Shown: positions 8,511 to 18,002 of the stretch, piece by piece
Position numbering within the stretch: the first letter of the stretch is position 1
Layout of the letters: the number at the start of each line of letters is the position of its first letter
Origin: Mycobacterium sp. OTB74
GTDB taxonomy: Bacteria > Actinomycetota > Actinomycetes > Mycobacteriales > Mycobacteriaceae
Assembly (NCBI RefSeq): GCF_029892685.1
Contig: NZ_JARXVD010000016.1
Location: forward strand, 62,001 to 126,000
DNA length: 64,000 nucleotides
Direction: 5' to 3'
The notes under the pieces: generated by a model
What the model was told of the DNA's origin: nothing
What the model saw: the letters and a program-made list of their open reading frames with translations, nothing else
Databases searched by the model: none
Translations under genes and position numbers: made by a program

Positions 8511-10028
8511 CTATTTCATTGTCGGAATGGAGAACTCGGCGCCGTGGCTACCTGCTGGCCAGCGCTGCGTCACCGTCTTGACCTTGGTGTAGAACTGAAT
8601 CGACGCTGTCCCGTGCTGGTTGAGGTCGCCGAACCCGGACCGCTTCCAGCCGCCGAAGCTGTGATAGGCCACCGGCACCGGGATCGGCACATTGACGCCG
8701 ACCATGCCGACCTGCACCCGGGAAACGAAGTCGCGGGCGGTGTCGCCATCGCGGGTGAAGACCGCGACACCATTGCCATACTCGTGCTCCGACGGCAGCG
8801 TCAACGCTTCTTCGTAGTCCTGGGCACGGACGATGCACAGCACCGGGCCGAAGATCTCGTCCGTGTAGATCGACATGTCCTTGGTGACATGGTCGAACAG
8901 CGTGGGGCCGATGAAATAGCCGCCTTCGAGGTTGGCGTCTCCGAATTGCAGCTCGTCGCTGGCGCGTTCGCGGCCGTCGATGACAATCTCGGCGCCCGCA
9001 TCAACCCCCTGTTGGATGTAGTCGCGCACCCGCTCCAGGGCCGACTCGCTCACCAGTGGGCCGTAATCAGCCTTCGGGTCCAGGCTGTGTCCCACCCTCA
9101 GGTTGTTGACCCGATCGATCAGCCGTGCGCGCAGGCGTTCTGCAGTTTCCTCGCCGACCGGGACGGCGACGCTGATGGCCATGCAGCGCTCTCCGGCGCT
9201 GCCGTAGCCCGCACCGATCAGCGCATCGACGACCTGGTTCAGATCAGCATCGGGCATCACGATCATGTGGTTCTTGGCCCCGCCGAAGCACTGCGCGCGC
9301 TTGCCATTGGCCGCCGCGGTCGAATAGATGTACTGCGCGATGTCGGAGCTGCCGACGAAGCCATAAGCCTTGATATCCGGATGGAGCAACAGCGCGTCGA
9401 CAACCTCTTTGTCGCCGTGCACCACCTGGAACGTACCCTTGGGCAGACCCGCTTCAGTGAACAACTCGGCCAACCGAACAGGGACCGACGGGTCCCGCTC
9501 GCTGGGCTTAAGGATGAACGCGTTGCCGCAGGCCAGCGCAGGGCCGGCCTTCCACAGCGGAATCATCGCGGGGAAGTTGAACGGAGTGATCCCGGCGACC
9601 ACACCCAGCGGCTGACGCAACGAGTACACGTCGATGCCGGTACCTGCACCTTCGGTGTACTCCCCCTTGAGCAGGTGCGGAATGCCGATCGAGAACTCGA
9701 CGACCTCAACGCCACGCTGGATGTCGCCACGCGCATCGGCAACCGTCTTGCCGTGTTCCAACGACAGCAATTCGGCCAATTCGTCCATATTCTGGTTGAC
9801 CAACTCGACGAACTTCATCATCACGCGGGCCCGACGCTGCGGATTGAACGCCGCCCACTCCTTCTGAGCCTCAGTAGCAGAGGCGACCGCCGCGTCGACA
9901 TCGGCAGCCGCGCCCATCACGACCGTCGCCTGCACGTGCCCAGTGCTCGGATTCAACACGTCGCCCGTTCGGCTCGAGGTACCTCCGGTGCGTGCACCGT
10001 CGATGAAATGTGGGATCTGTGTCGTCAT
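8511..10028 (-). CDS. mmsA: Methylmalonate-semialdehyde dehydrogenase (CoA-acylating)
   Basis: 505 aa from MTTQIPHFIDG. It converts methylmalonate semialdehyde plus CoA and NAD+ to propionyl-CoA. The family differs from other ALDHs by GGAKNH in place of the LELGGK general-base motif, and this protein has CFGGAKNHMIVMPDAD. The nucleophilic Cys is in SAGERCMAISVAV, followed by EIFGPVL. The start was chosen because the ATG begins the usual MMSDH N-terminus; the longer in-frame reading shows no family features. It is first in the valine operon. An imperfectly defined operator-like palindrome lies about 80 bp upstream. Confidence 0.94.
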   Translation of the reverse strand: MTTQIPHFIDGARTGGTSSRTGDVLNPSTGHVQATVVMGAAADVDAAVASATEAQKEWAAFNPQRRARVMMKFVELVNQNMDELAELLSLEHGKTVADARGDIQRGVEVVEFSIGIPHLLKGEYTEGAGTGIDVYSLRQPLGVVAGITPFNFPAMIPLWKAGPALACGNAFILKPSERDPSVPVRLAELFTEAGLPKGTFQVVHGDKEVVDALLLHPDIKAYGFVGSSDIAQYIYSTAAANGKRAQCFGGAKNHMIVMPDADLNQVVDALIGAGYGSAGERCMAISVAVPVGEETAERLRARLIDRVNNLRVGHSLDPKADYGPLVSESALERVRDYIQQGVDAGAEIVIDGRERASDELQFGDANLEGGYFIGPTLFDHVTKDMSIYTDEIFGPVLCIVRAQDYEEALTLPSEHEYGNGVAVFTRDGDTARDFVSRVQVGMVGVNVPIPVPVAYHSFGGWKRSGFGDLNQHGTASIQFYTKVKTVTQRWPAGSHGAEFSIPTMK

Positions 10029-10108
10029 CGGATTGTCCTTCAAAAGAGCGGCGAAATAGCCAAAACTGGCATGAGCGCAATGGTATTCAGCAACCTTCCT
10101 CCGAGTCA

Positions 10109-10125
10109 TCTACCTAACGGGTAGA
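10109..10125. promoter_or_regulatory. Inverted repeat upstream of mmsA (possible operator)
   Basis: TCTACC-TAACG-GGTAGA: perfect 6-bp arms around a 5-base spacer, about 80 bp upstream of the mmsA start. Symmetry and position suggest a binding site for a dimeric regulator of the valine operon. No regulator gene is adjacent. The right arm continues into GTAGAACT, whose reverse complement recurs in two other promoter regions of the window. Confidence 0.4.
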
Positions 10126-10132
10126 ACTGCAT

Positions 10133-10149
10133 GCCCCTACGGAGGGGGC
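10133..10149. other. Short GC stem-loop between mmsA and the WS/DGAT gene
   Basis: GCCCC-TACGGAG-GGGGC can form a 5-bp GC stem. It has no T-run, so a rho-independent terminator is not well supported. It lies in the 200-bp spacer between the WS/DGAT stop and the mmsA start. I see no gene in that spacer. Confidence 0.25.
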
Positions 10150-10227
10150 GGTCGCCCATGGCAGGTCGACGTCGACATAGTCGCTCGCCTCGCGGTCACT
10201 GCAGGGTTCAAGCACCCGCCGGCATCG

Positions 10228-11646
10228 TTACGTACGTACCCGCTTTGCTAATTCGGCCATCTCGCTATGAAAGTCATCGAGCAACGCCCAAGCGTCGGGT
10301 AGCCCCTTGGCATCGCCCACAATCCCCACATCCAAGCTGCCGTTGTAGCTGACCACCGTCATGTTGAGGGGAAGGGCCTCAAGGATCAGGCTGATCGGGT
10401 ACCAACCGAGCAATGGAGCGCCGCCACATTCCAAGGCACCTGGAGGGCCGGGGACGTTCGAGACAAGGACGTTGGCGGGCGGTCGAACCCAGCGCGAAGA
10501 TGCCAAGTTCATCAATCCCCCGGCCACCAGACCAAACATTGGTGCTGGAATAGGCTCGTTGGCGTCACGCATAAACGTCGGCCCAGCCGCTTCCTTTCTG
10601 CGTTTCGCGTGGACAAGCGTGTCATGTGCAAACTCGATGCGTTCATCCAGCGTCGGAAGATGTGTAGGTAGCGGCACAACCATCGATGCGAGCTCATTGC
10701 CGAAGCGGTCGTTCGACGCCGAACTACGCGCCGATACAGGGCAATACGCGACGAGCGGCTCGTCGGGTAGTTCACGTTGGGCAATGAGCCTGCGGCGCAG
10801 AGCGCCACCGCACACCGCGACGACCACATCATTTACGGTGCTACCAAAGAGCCGCTTGGCCGCCTTGGCATCGGCCAATGAGACCTTCCCGAACGCGACA
10901 GTGCGCTCCCCGCAAAGCCTGACGTTAAAAGGCGTTCGGGGCGCGTCAAGTCGCTGCGAACCCCAATCTCCCCTGACGGCACTAGACATCTCGTGAACTC
11001 CCGGCAGCGATCTCGCGATCGGATGCAGGTCAAAATTGGCAAGAGTGTTGGGAAGAGAACGTGCGACGCGCACGGGCCGCAAGGGCAGACTCGCCAAACC
11101 GCGAATAGCCAGCCCGACGCGACTGGGTTCGGAATTGGGCCGCCTTCGGAGCGGGCGACCGGAAGCCGCCTCATCGGGGTCCTCGTGTAGCGCGGCAAAG
11201 ATTTCAGCCGCCGCGACACCATCGGCTGCGGCGTGGTGGATCGTGATTCCCACTGCAGTACGGCCAGATAGGCCGTGAAAGACTTGCACCTTCCACAACG
11301 GCTTGCTGCGATCGAGCTTCTTGGATAGAACAGCCCCAACCTCAGTGGCAAGCGTTGCCTCGTCGACCGGTGCAGGCAGTGTTGACTCCGTCACGTGATA
11401 GCCCAGATCGGGGTCCGTCTCAACGAATACCGGATGATCCAAGCCGAGTGGGACGGTCGTCAGCTTCCAACGCAGCGGCAGAAGTCCAGGGTGATCAATC
11501 CGTTCACTGATCAACCGGCGCATCTGCGTCGCGGTAATCTTTGCCTCACCGCTGGTGTCATAGATTGCTAGTCCCATGTAATGGGAACAGGCATTGCCGC
11601 TTTCGCCGGCGAAGAACTGAGCATCAAGGGCTGTCAGGCGTCGCAT
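10228..11646 (-). CDS. Wax ester synthase/diacylglycerol acyltransferase (WS/DGAT)
   Basis: 472 aa from MRRLTALDAQFF, the standard WS/DGAT N-terminus. The active-site motif HHxxxDG is present as HHAAADG (about residue 138), and the C-terminal domain has the conserved NVPGPPG turn. These enzymes esterify acyl-CoA with diacylglycerol or a fatty alcohol at the membrane/lipid-droplet surface, giving triacylglycerol or wax ester stores. Mycobacteria have many paralogues, so I do not assign a numbered tgs name. It is on the same strand as the valine operon but 200 bp away, and may have its own promoter in the gene-poor region upstream. Confidence 0.93.
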   Translation of the reverse strand: MRRLTALDAQFFAGESGNACSHYMGLAIYDTSGEAKITATQMRRLISERIDHPGLLPLRWKLTTVPLGLDHPVFVETDPDLGYHVTESTLPAPVDEATLATEVGAVLSKKLDRSKPLWKVQVFHGLSGRTAVGITIHHAAADGVAAAEIFAALHEDPDEAASGRPLRRRPNSEPSRVGLAIRGLASLPLRPVRVARSLPNTLANFDLHPIARSLPGVHEMSSAVRGDWGSQRLDAPRTPFNVRLCGERTVAFGKVSLADAKAAKRLFGSTVNDVVVAVCGGALRRRLIAQRELPDEPLVAYCPVSARSSASNDRFGNELASMVVPLPTHLPTLDERIEFAHDTLVHAKRRKEAAGPTFMRDANEPIPAPMFGLVAGGLMNLASSRWVRPPANVLVSNVPGPPGALECGGAPLLGWYPISLILEALPLNMTVVSYNGSLDVGIVGDAKGLPDAWALLDDFHSEMAELAKRVRT

Positions 11647-12859
11647 GTCATGCTCCTTCGACGTAAGGCCCGTCGTCACTTACTCACATCAAAGCACCTT
11701 CGTTATCAACTTCCAGGTCGAATTGATTCGCCGTACCCCGTTGGTGGACAACGGGTCACGACGCTTCGGCCATATGCGGGATCGACGATCCCCCCAGTTG
11801 GGGATAGCCGGATCCAGGTAGGCCGCGATGGTTGAGTCGGGGGTACCTCCTTGTCCACCAAGTGGGTAATCGCCAGTGATTCGATGTGAAGGCTCGCGCG
11901 GAAGGTGATTTGATACGACAAACACCTCATTGACACCAGACTGGGACGACATGCGGCGCCCTGCGGGACTCGACGCACACACAGTTCCTTGTTGGCGAGC
12001 AGGAGGCGCGTGCTCCCACTATTGGCTCTGGCTATTTACGAAACGCGTGGCCATGCAACGACGCCAAAGTCTAGATGCGCCAACTGATTGGTAGCCGCGT
12101 CGATGCACCTGGTTTGCTTTTTTCCGTAGGAATTGACGACGATGCCGTAAAGGGACATCTGCATGGAGACGATCGCCGTGGCGATCGTCGGCACATGACT
12201 GCACTGTCGCCCTGCGACGCCACCAGCTTGGCCGGGCACTCAGATCCCGTGCGCTCGCCCGCGACACGGGATGCCGTCATCGATTACGCACCCAAGCGCA
12301 CCGACGACACCCTCCGCCATCTCAAGCGCATCGAGCTCGCGTGACATAACCACTCGCGCAACACAGTTACCGAAAGGTTCGAGATCCAGCCACCGCACGA
12401 CGCCAACTGCGCGACCACGCTCCATCAGCCGCGGCCTGCCTAAGTAAAGGATCCCGACGTTCAATTCGTTTTGCTTGGGTCCCCCGGTGCAGGTAAAGGT
12501 AAACCGGCCCAGAGGCTTTCAGGAAAATTGGCATCCCGTCCGTCTCGAGCGGCGAGGTCTTCCGCAAGTATGTCGCCGAAGGTACCGCACTGGGACTAAA
12601 GGCCCAGCGATACCTCAACGCCAGCAAATGGTGCCTACCGACCTCACCAACTCACTGGCCGATGATCGTATCGATCTGACGATGAAAATGGCTCTATCCT
12701 CGATAGATTCCTACATGCGGTCGACACTGGATGTTGCGGCAGTAGACCAAAGACCGATGCGGTCAACCTTTGCCTCGGGCTTGGGTACGCAGAACCCATG
12801 CAGAACCCGACCGCCCCACCACCGGGTCGGGCAGGTTCGAGCGCGATATCGGATTCCCT
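11647..12859. other. Gene-poor 1.2-kb region
   Basis: No ORF here has a recognisable domain, a good ribosome site and sensible composition together. Several short minus-strand ORFs in different frames (about 12.02-12.63 kb) follow one another and look like pieces of decayed coding sequence, but I recognise no family. A long-spaced inverted repeat lies near the left end, and the lipase promoter begins at the right end. Confidence 0.5.
11734..11868. repeat. 18-bp inverted repeat flanking about 100 bp
   Basis: Left arm 11734-11751 and right arm 11851-11868 are inverted copies matching at 16 of 18 positions, consensus TACCCNNTTGGTGGACAA. The enclosed segment has a second, smaller palindrome, ATCCCC-CCAGTT-GGGGAT, near 11784-11801. 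The layout (terminal inverted repeats around a short non-coding core) would fit a miniature transposable element or a large hairpin. There is no transposase and I see no second copy in the window. Confidence 0.5.
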
Positions 12860-12865
12860 TATAAT
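12860..12865 (+). promoter_or_regulatory. Likely -10 element for the secreted lipase gene
   Basis: A perfect TATAAT lies 27 bp before the lipase ATG. A weak -35 candidate, TTCGAG, lies 18 bp upstream. The consensus -10 stands out against the GC-rich background and would give a very short 5' leader of about 20 nt. Confidence 0.5.
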
Positions 12866-12892
12866 GGACCGACCATTTGTTACTGTCAGACC

Positions 12893-14176
12893 ATGCGACT
12901 GATTGCACCGTTCGTCACCGCACTGTTTGTCGTCCTAGGATCATGCATTGCACCCCTGCCACGGGCCACTGCCGACGAGGGGCAATACAGCGACTTTTAC
13001 ACTCCGCCAACCCCATTGCCATCCGGGAAGCCCGGCGATCTGATCAAAACCGAACCGACGCGACTGGTCTTGGAACCGTCGGGTCAATTGGGGGCGTACG
13101 TAGCCGACGGCACCCGCATCATGTATTTGAGCACGGATGCCCGCAACCAGCCTGTCGCTGTTACTGGAACCTACTTCGAGCCCGATAATCCCTGGCCCGG
13201 CAAGGGCCCACGCCCCTTGCTGTCGTTCGCTGTCGGCACATACGGGCAAGGCGACCAATGCGCCCCCTCACGCCTGTTCAATCAAGGCATCCATTTTTCC
13301 AGTGGGCTGGACATCATGGTCAACTACGAGGAGGGCTTCGTCGCCACCTTGCTGGCGCGCGGATTCGCGATCGTGGTGACCGATTATGAAGGGCTGGGCA
13401 CCCCCGGTGTCCACACCTATCTCAACCGCGAAGCGCAAGGCCACGCTGTTATCGATGCAGCGCGCGCGGCCCGGCATCTAACCGCAACGTCACTGAGCCC
13501 CTCTGGGCCAGTGGGCTTTTGGGGATACTCACAGGGCGGCGGAGCTGTGGCGTCTGCGGCTGAATTGGCGCCAACATACGCTCCCGACCTCGACGTCGTC
13601 GGAGTCTGGTCAGGCGCCCCACCTGCCGACATCTCAAAAGCCTTACCGTTCCTGGACGGCAGCTTTCTAGCCGGCGCTCTCGGTTACGTCCTTAACAGCA
13701 CTATCGCCGCGTACCCTGAGGCAGAGCCCACGATCCGCAATTCGCTGAGCGTCTACGGCGATGATTTGCTCAACCGCACGAAGGACCAGTGCGCCGCTGA
13801 GACGATGCTTACGTTCGCGTTTCACCGACTTCAAGAGTACTTCGTGATCGATCCTTACGAGCTGGGCGAGCTACAGCCCCTCAAGACCATCTTTGCCAAT
13901 CAACGACTGGGGAAATTCCGACCCACAGCTCCAATAATGCTGGACCAGAACCGATTTGACCCTCTTGTCCCCTACATACCTACGCGCCAGCTGGCCAGCG
14001 ACTGGTGCCAGAAGGGTGCCGATATCGAACTCTGGACCAATGAAGCGCCTCCATTCCTCAACAAACTCGGCATCAACCACATGCTCACGCCATTGGTTGA
14101 TGGCGAGCGCGGGATGCAATGGATGGCCGACCGATTCAACGGACTGCCAACAACACCGAACTGCGATCAATTATGA
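12893..14176 (+). CDS. Secreted lipase/esterase of the secretory lipase (LIP) family
   Basis: 427 aa from MRLIAPFVTALFVVLG. The N-terminus is a Sec signal peptide: short charged start, hydrophobic core to about residue 20, likely cleavage after the Ala of PRATADEG. The mature protein is an alpha/beta hydrolase with nucleophile elbow GYSQGG (Ser about residue 213), a late Asp in MLDQNRFDPLVP and a His near the end (GINHMLTPLVDG), a complete Ser-Asp-His set. Related proteins in actinobacteria and fungi hydrolyse triacylglycerols or other esters outside the membrane. The longer in-frame reading was rejected because the signal peptide and promoter fit this ATG. It stands alone; the next gene is 215 bp away. 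Confidence 0.88.
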   Translation: MRLIAPFVTALFVVLGSCIAPLPRATADEGQYSDFYTPPTPLPSGKPGDLIKTEPTRLVLEPSGQLGAYVADGTRIMYLSTDARNQPVAVTGTYFEPDNPWPGKGPRPLLSFAVGTYGQGDQCAPSRLFNQGIHFSSGLDIMVNYEEGFVATLLARGFAIVVTDYEGLGTPGVHTYLNREAQGHAVIDAARAARHLTATSLSPSGPVGFWGYSQGGGAVASAAELAPTYAPDLDVVGVWSGAPPADISKALPFLDGSFLAGALGYVLNSTIAAYPEAEPTIRNSLSVYGDDLLNRTKDQCAAETMLTFAFHRLQEYFVIDPYELGELQPLKTIFANQRLGKFRPTAPIMLDQNRFDPLVPYIPTRQLASDWCQKGADIELWTNEAPPFLNKLGINHMLTPLVDGERGMQWMADRFNGLPTTPNCDQL

Positions 14177-14391
14177 GTGTCGAGGTGGAGCGTGTCCGAC
14201 GAGTAACTAAGCTTCCGGCGCCCTCGCTCTCTAGATAAGCACGCCTGACGAGGCCATCGCGAATCAGTCGAAGCGGAACAACGTCCTCCTCGCACGAAGT
14301 CCGGCAGGGTTGCGGTTGTCAACGAACCCAAAATCACCTATTTTGTTAATGGTCAGGCCAAACTGATTGCTCGGACCTCGGAGGAGCTCAC

Positions 14392-15303
14392 GTGTCCGGT
14401 GTCATCGACATCATGAACTACGCACCGTACGTCGCACCTGGTCTGTCGGGAACGGAATATCAGTACGAAGAATTCCAGACGATGATGCGCACCACCCTGC
14501 GGCCACTGCTCCGCGACGGAATCGTGACCACCCAGTGGGGTCGCGAAGTCAAGGTGGATGATCCCCCTACTGAAGCTGATCCCACCCTGCACCTCGAGCA
14601 GGCCATCGCGCAGCTGGACCGCGAGGGCTGTGATGCGATTGTGCTGGCCTGCCTGAAAATGTGGTCACACCACCACCACCACCAGCTGATCATCGACATG
14701 CCCGAAGAGGTCGTGGCCGAAGCGGTCAAAGTCGCCGGCGATCGGTTCATCGGCGCAGCGGGCTACAACCCCTTTCGGATCGCCGAAAGCCTGCAGCGCA
14801 TAGAGACGTTCGTGCGCGACTATGGCTTCAAGTACGTCTACTTTCACCCGATGACCTTTGGCATCGCCCCCAACGACCGGCGCTGCTACCCGCTGTACGC
14901 TAAGTGCTTGGAACTAGGTATTCCGGTGGGTATGCAGGTCGGCCACTCCGCGGAGACGCTGCCGAGCAACGTTGGTCATCCGATGCTGGTCGATGACGTG
15001 GCTATCGAGTTCCCTGATCTCAAGATCAATCTGTCGCACACCGGGTGGCCGTGGACCGGGGAGTTCATCTCAATGATGTGGCGCCACCCCAACGTGTATG
15101 GAGATATCTCGGCATACTTCCCGAAAACGCTTGACCCCGGACTGGTCAGGGCAATGGATCGTCAGTTGCGCGGGAAGATCATGTTGGGCAGCAATGGTTT
15201 CGATCTCACTCGTTGCGTCCGCGAACTGCAGGAACTACCAGTGAAAGATCAAACCAAGGAACGAATCATGCGCGGGAACGCCATCGAGTTCCTCGGCCTG
15301 TAG
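14392..15303 (+). CDS. Amidohydrolase-family protein (ACMSD/resorcylate decarboxylase type)
   Basis: 303 aa, GTG start just after a clear GGAGGAG ribosome site. The fold is indicated by the order of strands and by NLSHTGWPWTGEF near residue 205, MLGSNGFD near residue 263 and the C-terminal RIMRGNAIEFLGL, all typical of the amidohydrolase-2 family. The usual N-terminal D/E-x-H metal motif is not evident (the protein begins VIDIMNYAP), so the metal site may be altered. A run of five His codons (WSHHHHHQL, about residue 87) is unusual. Relatives decarboxylate or hydrolyse aromatic or cyclic acids; no substrate can be assigned. Confidence 0.8.
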   Translation: MSGVIDIMNYAPYVAPGLSGTEYQYEEFQTMMRTTLRPLLRDGIVTTQWGREVKVDDPPTEADPTLHLEQAIAQLDREGCDAIVLACLKMWSHHHHHQLIIDMPEEVVAEAVKVAGDRFIGAAGYNPFRIAESLQRIETFVRDYGFKYVYFHPMTFGIAPNDRRCYPLYAKCLELGIPVGMQVGHSAETLPSNVGHPMLVDDVAIEFPDLKINLSHTGWPWTGEFISMMWRHPNVYGDISAYFPKTLDPGLVRAMDRQLRGKIMLGSNGFDLTRCVRELQELPVKDQTKERIMRGNAIEFLGL

Positions 15304-15534
15304 CCCCGAGAGGTCGGGAGGCACCGGCATGGTGGCGGGAGAATGGGATCGACGGACGCCCCGGAAAGCGTTGGGCGGCATACGTTCTGGGCTCAAGCCT
15401 CGGGAACGGGTTTGTCGTCGTCGCGGGGACCGACGTACCCGAACCGCTCAACCATCCGCGAGTCTGGTTCAGGGTCCAATCCCATGCAGCCATTTGGCGA
15501 CACGATCGGCGGCTGAAGGTGCAGTGGTGATTTC

Positions 15535-16737
15535 GTGACGACAGATTCGGGGGCCGGCGCACTTGGCGGCGTCATCGTTTTAGACCTGGGGCAAGTCTAC
15601 GCAGGTCCGTACTGCACACACTTGTTGCGCATGCTCGGCGCAACAGTGATAAAGATCGAACCGTTCGGCGGCGAGCCGATACGGTGGCGCTCGACCGGCG
15701 AAACTTCAGGTCAAGCTTTCCTGATGCTCAATGCGGGAAAGCAGGGGGTCCGGCTCAACCTCAAACATGAACGCGGACGAGCGCTGTTTCTAGATCTCGT
15801 CGCAGGCGCAGACGTTGTCGTCGAAAACTTTGCGCCCGGAGTAATGGATCGGCTTGACCTGGGTTGGGAGACACTTCATGCGGCATGCCCGTCTTTAATT
15901 CTGGCTTCCGCCCGAGCGTACGCGGATCATCCTGCAGCGCAGGGACTTAGGGGAATGGATATTACCGTGCAGGCAATGACCGGCGTCGTATCAACGACCG
16001 GGTTTCCTGACGGTGAGCCAGTAAAGGCCGGTCCAGCCGTCGCGGACTTCGCGGCGGGCACGCACTTGGCGGTTGCGATTCTTGCGGCGCTTTACCAGCG
16101 CGACCGCACGCACGCTGGTCAACATGTCTCAGTCGCGATGCAGGACGCGCTCCTGCCAGCGTTGACTTCGAACATCGCTGGGCTGATGGAAGCCGGTGAT
16201 TCCTTCGTAGAAAGGACAGGAAACCGTCACGGCGGAATGGCGGTGTCCCCTTACAACATTTATCCCGCCGCTGATGGCTGGGTGGCAATCTTGTGCGTTC
16301 GTACCAAACACTGGCTCGACCTTTGTCGACTGATGGGCCGCGAAGATCTCGCGAGCGACCCCGTATTGGCGACTCCGGCGGGAAGAGTGGAGATGATGGA
16401 TGTCGTCGACGCGGCGGTAACTCAGTGGACAGCGCGGTTGACCAAGAATGAGATTGTTCACGCTCTTCAACAGGCCGATATCCCAGCCGCCCCGGTGCGA
16501 TCGTTAACTGAAGTGATCCAGGACCCTGTCATTCGCGAGAGCGGCATGCTGGTCGACCTCGGCGAGGGTAATCGGGCTTCAACGGTGTTCGGCAGTCCGG
16601 TCCGCATGCTTGATTCTCCGGTGCCAGCTAGAGGGCCTGCTCCGCTGCTGGGCGAAGACACTGAAGACGTCCTGCGACGGTTCCTGGGACTCACCGATTC
16701 TGAGTTTGGCGAACTTCGACAACAGAATGTCATATAG
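15535..16737 (+). CDS. CaiB/BaiF family (class III) CoA-transferase
   Basis: 400 aa, GTG start. It moves CoA between carboxylic acids through an acyl-Asp intermediate. Family features are VLDLGQVYAGPYCTHLLRMLGATVIKIEP at the N-terminus, the NLKHERGRALFLDLV and VVENFAPGVMDRL blocks, and the catalytic Asp within GMDITVQAMTG. It is about 230 bp from the amidohydrolase and 69 bp before the first IS element. A second family member lies at 32631. The substrate acid is unknown. Confidence 0.9.
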   Translation: MTTDSGAGALGGVIVLDLGQVYAGPYCTHLLRMLGATVIKIEPFGGEPIRWRSTGETSGQAFLMLNAGKQGVRLNLKHERGRALFLDLVAGADVVVENFAPGVMDRLDLGWETLHAACPSLILASARAYADHPAAQGLRGMDITVQAMTGVVSTTGFPDGEPVKAGPAVADFAAGTHLAVAILAALYQRDRTHAGQHVSVAMQDALLPALTSNIAGLMEAGDSFVERTGNRHGGMAVSPYNIYPAADGWVAILCVRTKHWLDLCRLMGREDLASDPVLATPAGRVEMMDVVDAAVTQWTARLTKNEIVHALQQADIPAAPVRSLTEVIQDPVIRESGMLVDLGEGNRASTVFGSPVRMLDSPVPARGPAPLLGEDTEDVLRRFLGLTDSEFGELRQQNVI

Positions 16738-16878
16738 GCGCCCGGGTCGGCCCACAAATTCGGGGTCGCACATTTTCTGAATCGCACTGGTTCCGATGGA
16801 GGCTCTGATGTGCCCCGGGTTATCCGGAGTCGGTTTGCTTGACTTTTGGTCACGACATCCGACAAAGGAGCCGTGTCC

Positions 16879-17175
16879 ATGCCGAAGCGTTACCCCGAAG
16901 AGTTCCGCCGCAAAGTGCTCGACTTGGTGGCCGCCGGCCGCCCCGTTGCCCAGGTCGCTGCCGACTTGGGCGTCAGCGACCAAACGATCTACGGCTGGCG
17001 TAAACAAGAACTGATCGACACCGGCCAACTGCCCGGTCTCAACCGGGCCGAGCAAGCTGAGCTGAACGCCGCAAACAAGCGCATCCGGGAACTCGAAAAT
17101 GAGGTGGCGATCCTGAAAAGGGCTCGTGAGCTGCTGCGGGAGCCTCGTGACCCAAAAGGCGATACGCGGCCATAG
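16879..17175 (+). CDS. IS3-family transposase OrfA
   Basis: 98 aa. It begins MPKRYPEEFRRKVLDLVAAG after an AAAGGAG ribosome site. The helix-turn-helix (VAQVAADLGVSDQTIYGWRKQ, residues about 22-41) binds the element's ends, and the C-terminal part is a leucine-zipper-like coiled coil (IRELENEVAILKRA) ending in REPRDPKG, as in other OrfA proteins. It appears intact, but the matching OrfB is broken. Confidence 0.88.
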   Translation: MPKRYPEEFRRKVLDLVAAGRPVAQVAADLGVSDQTIYGWRKQELIDTGQLPGLNRAEQAELNAANKRIRELENEVAILKRARELLREPRDPKGDTRP

Positions 17176-17179
17176 CACT

Positions 17180-18002
17180 ATGGCCGCAGAAGGATTGCCC
17201 GTACAGAAAGCGTGCCGTCTGCTGTCGGTGGCCGAATCGGGTTACTACGAGTGGCGGTCCCGGCCGCCATCGGCGCGGGCGGTGCGCCACGCCTGGTTGA
17301 CCGAGCAGATCCGCGCTGTGCACACCGCCTCCCGCGGCGTCTACGGCGCCCGTCGGGTGCACGCCGAGCTGACCCTCGGACTGGGGCTGGTCGTCGGCCA
17401 CAACCAGGTCGAGCTGCTCATGGCCCACGCGGCGATCAAGGGACTACCGGGTAACCGGCGCCCAAGAGTACGCCACGAGACGCCAACAGCCGCTGATCTG
17501 GTCGAGCGAATGTTCACCCGTGAGCAGCCAAATCGATTGTGGGTCACCGATATTACTGAACATCGCACCTATGAAGGCAAGGTGTTCTGCGCGGTGGTGC
17601 TGGACACCTTCTCCCGGCGCGTGGTCGGTTGGTCAATCGACTCGAGCCAGACTGCGGCACTATTCACCACAGCGACGCGGCTCGCAATTTACGTCCATCC
17701 GCTACGGCGAACGGCTCGCCGAGATCGGCGCGGTGCCCTCCATCGGCACGGTCGGGGACAGTTTTGACAATGCCCTCGCCGAGACCGTGAACGGCTATTA
17801 CAAGGCCGAACTGATCTACGGACCCACCCGACCCGGGCCGTGGAAAACCGTTGAGGACGTCGAGCTGGCCACCCTAGGCTGGGTGTACTGGCACAACACC
17901 AGCCGCCTGCACAGCTATCTCGGTGACCTACCCCCGACAGAGTTCGAAGCCGCGTTCTACGCTACGAACCGGAAAGACCAACACCTGGTCGAAATCCAAT
18001 AG
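17180..18002 (+). pseudogene. IS3-family transposase OrfB, broken by internal deletion and frameshift
   Basis: The N-terminal part reads normally from MAAEGLPVQKACRLLS through the first catalytic Asp (LWVTDITEH) to SSQTAALF near 17672. The frame is then lost. The homologous sequence resumes in another frame at GSQFTSIRYGERL near 17688 and continues to the catalytic Glu (NALAETVNGYYK) and a normal C-terminus. About 20 residues expected between the two parts are absent, including the second catalytic Asp of the DDE triad, which normally precedes GSQ. This is an inactivating deletion rather than programmed frameshifting. Confidence 0.85.

Noticed and set aside
8544..10124. 526-codon plus-strand open frame opposite mmsA
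   Set aside because: Composition is that of an antisense shadow of a GC-rich gene; the minus strand encodes a complete, motif-perfect MMSDH.
12240..12627. Small minus-strand genes in the gene-poor region
   Set aside because: Short, in different frames, without ribosome sites or recognisable families; at most decayed remnants.
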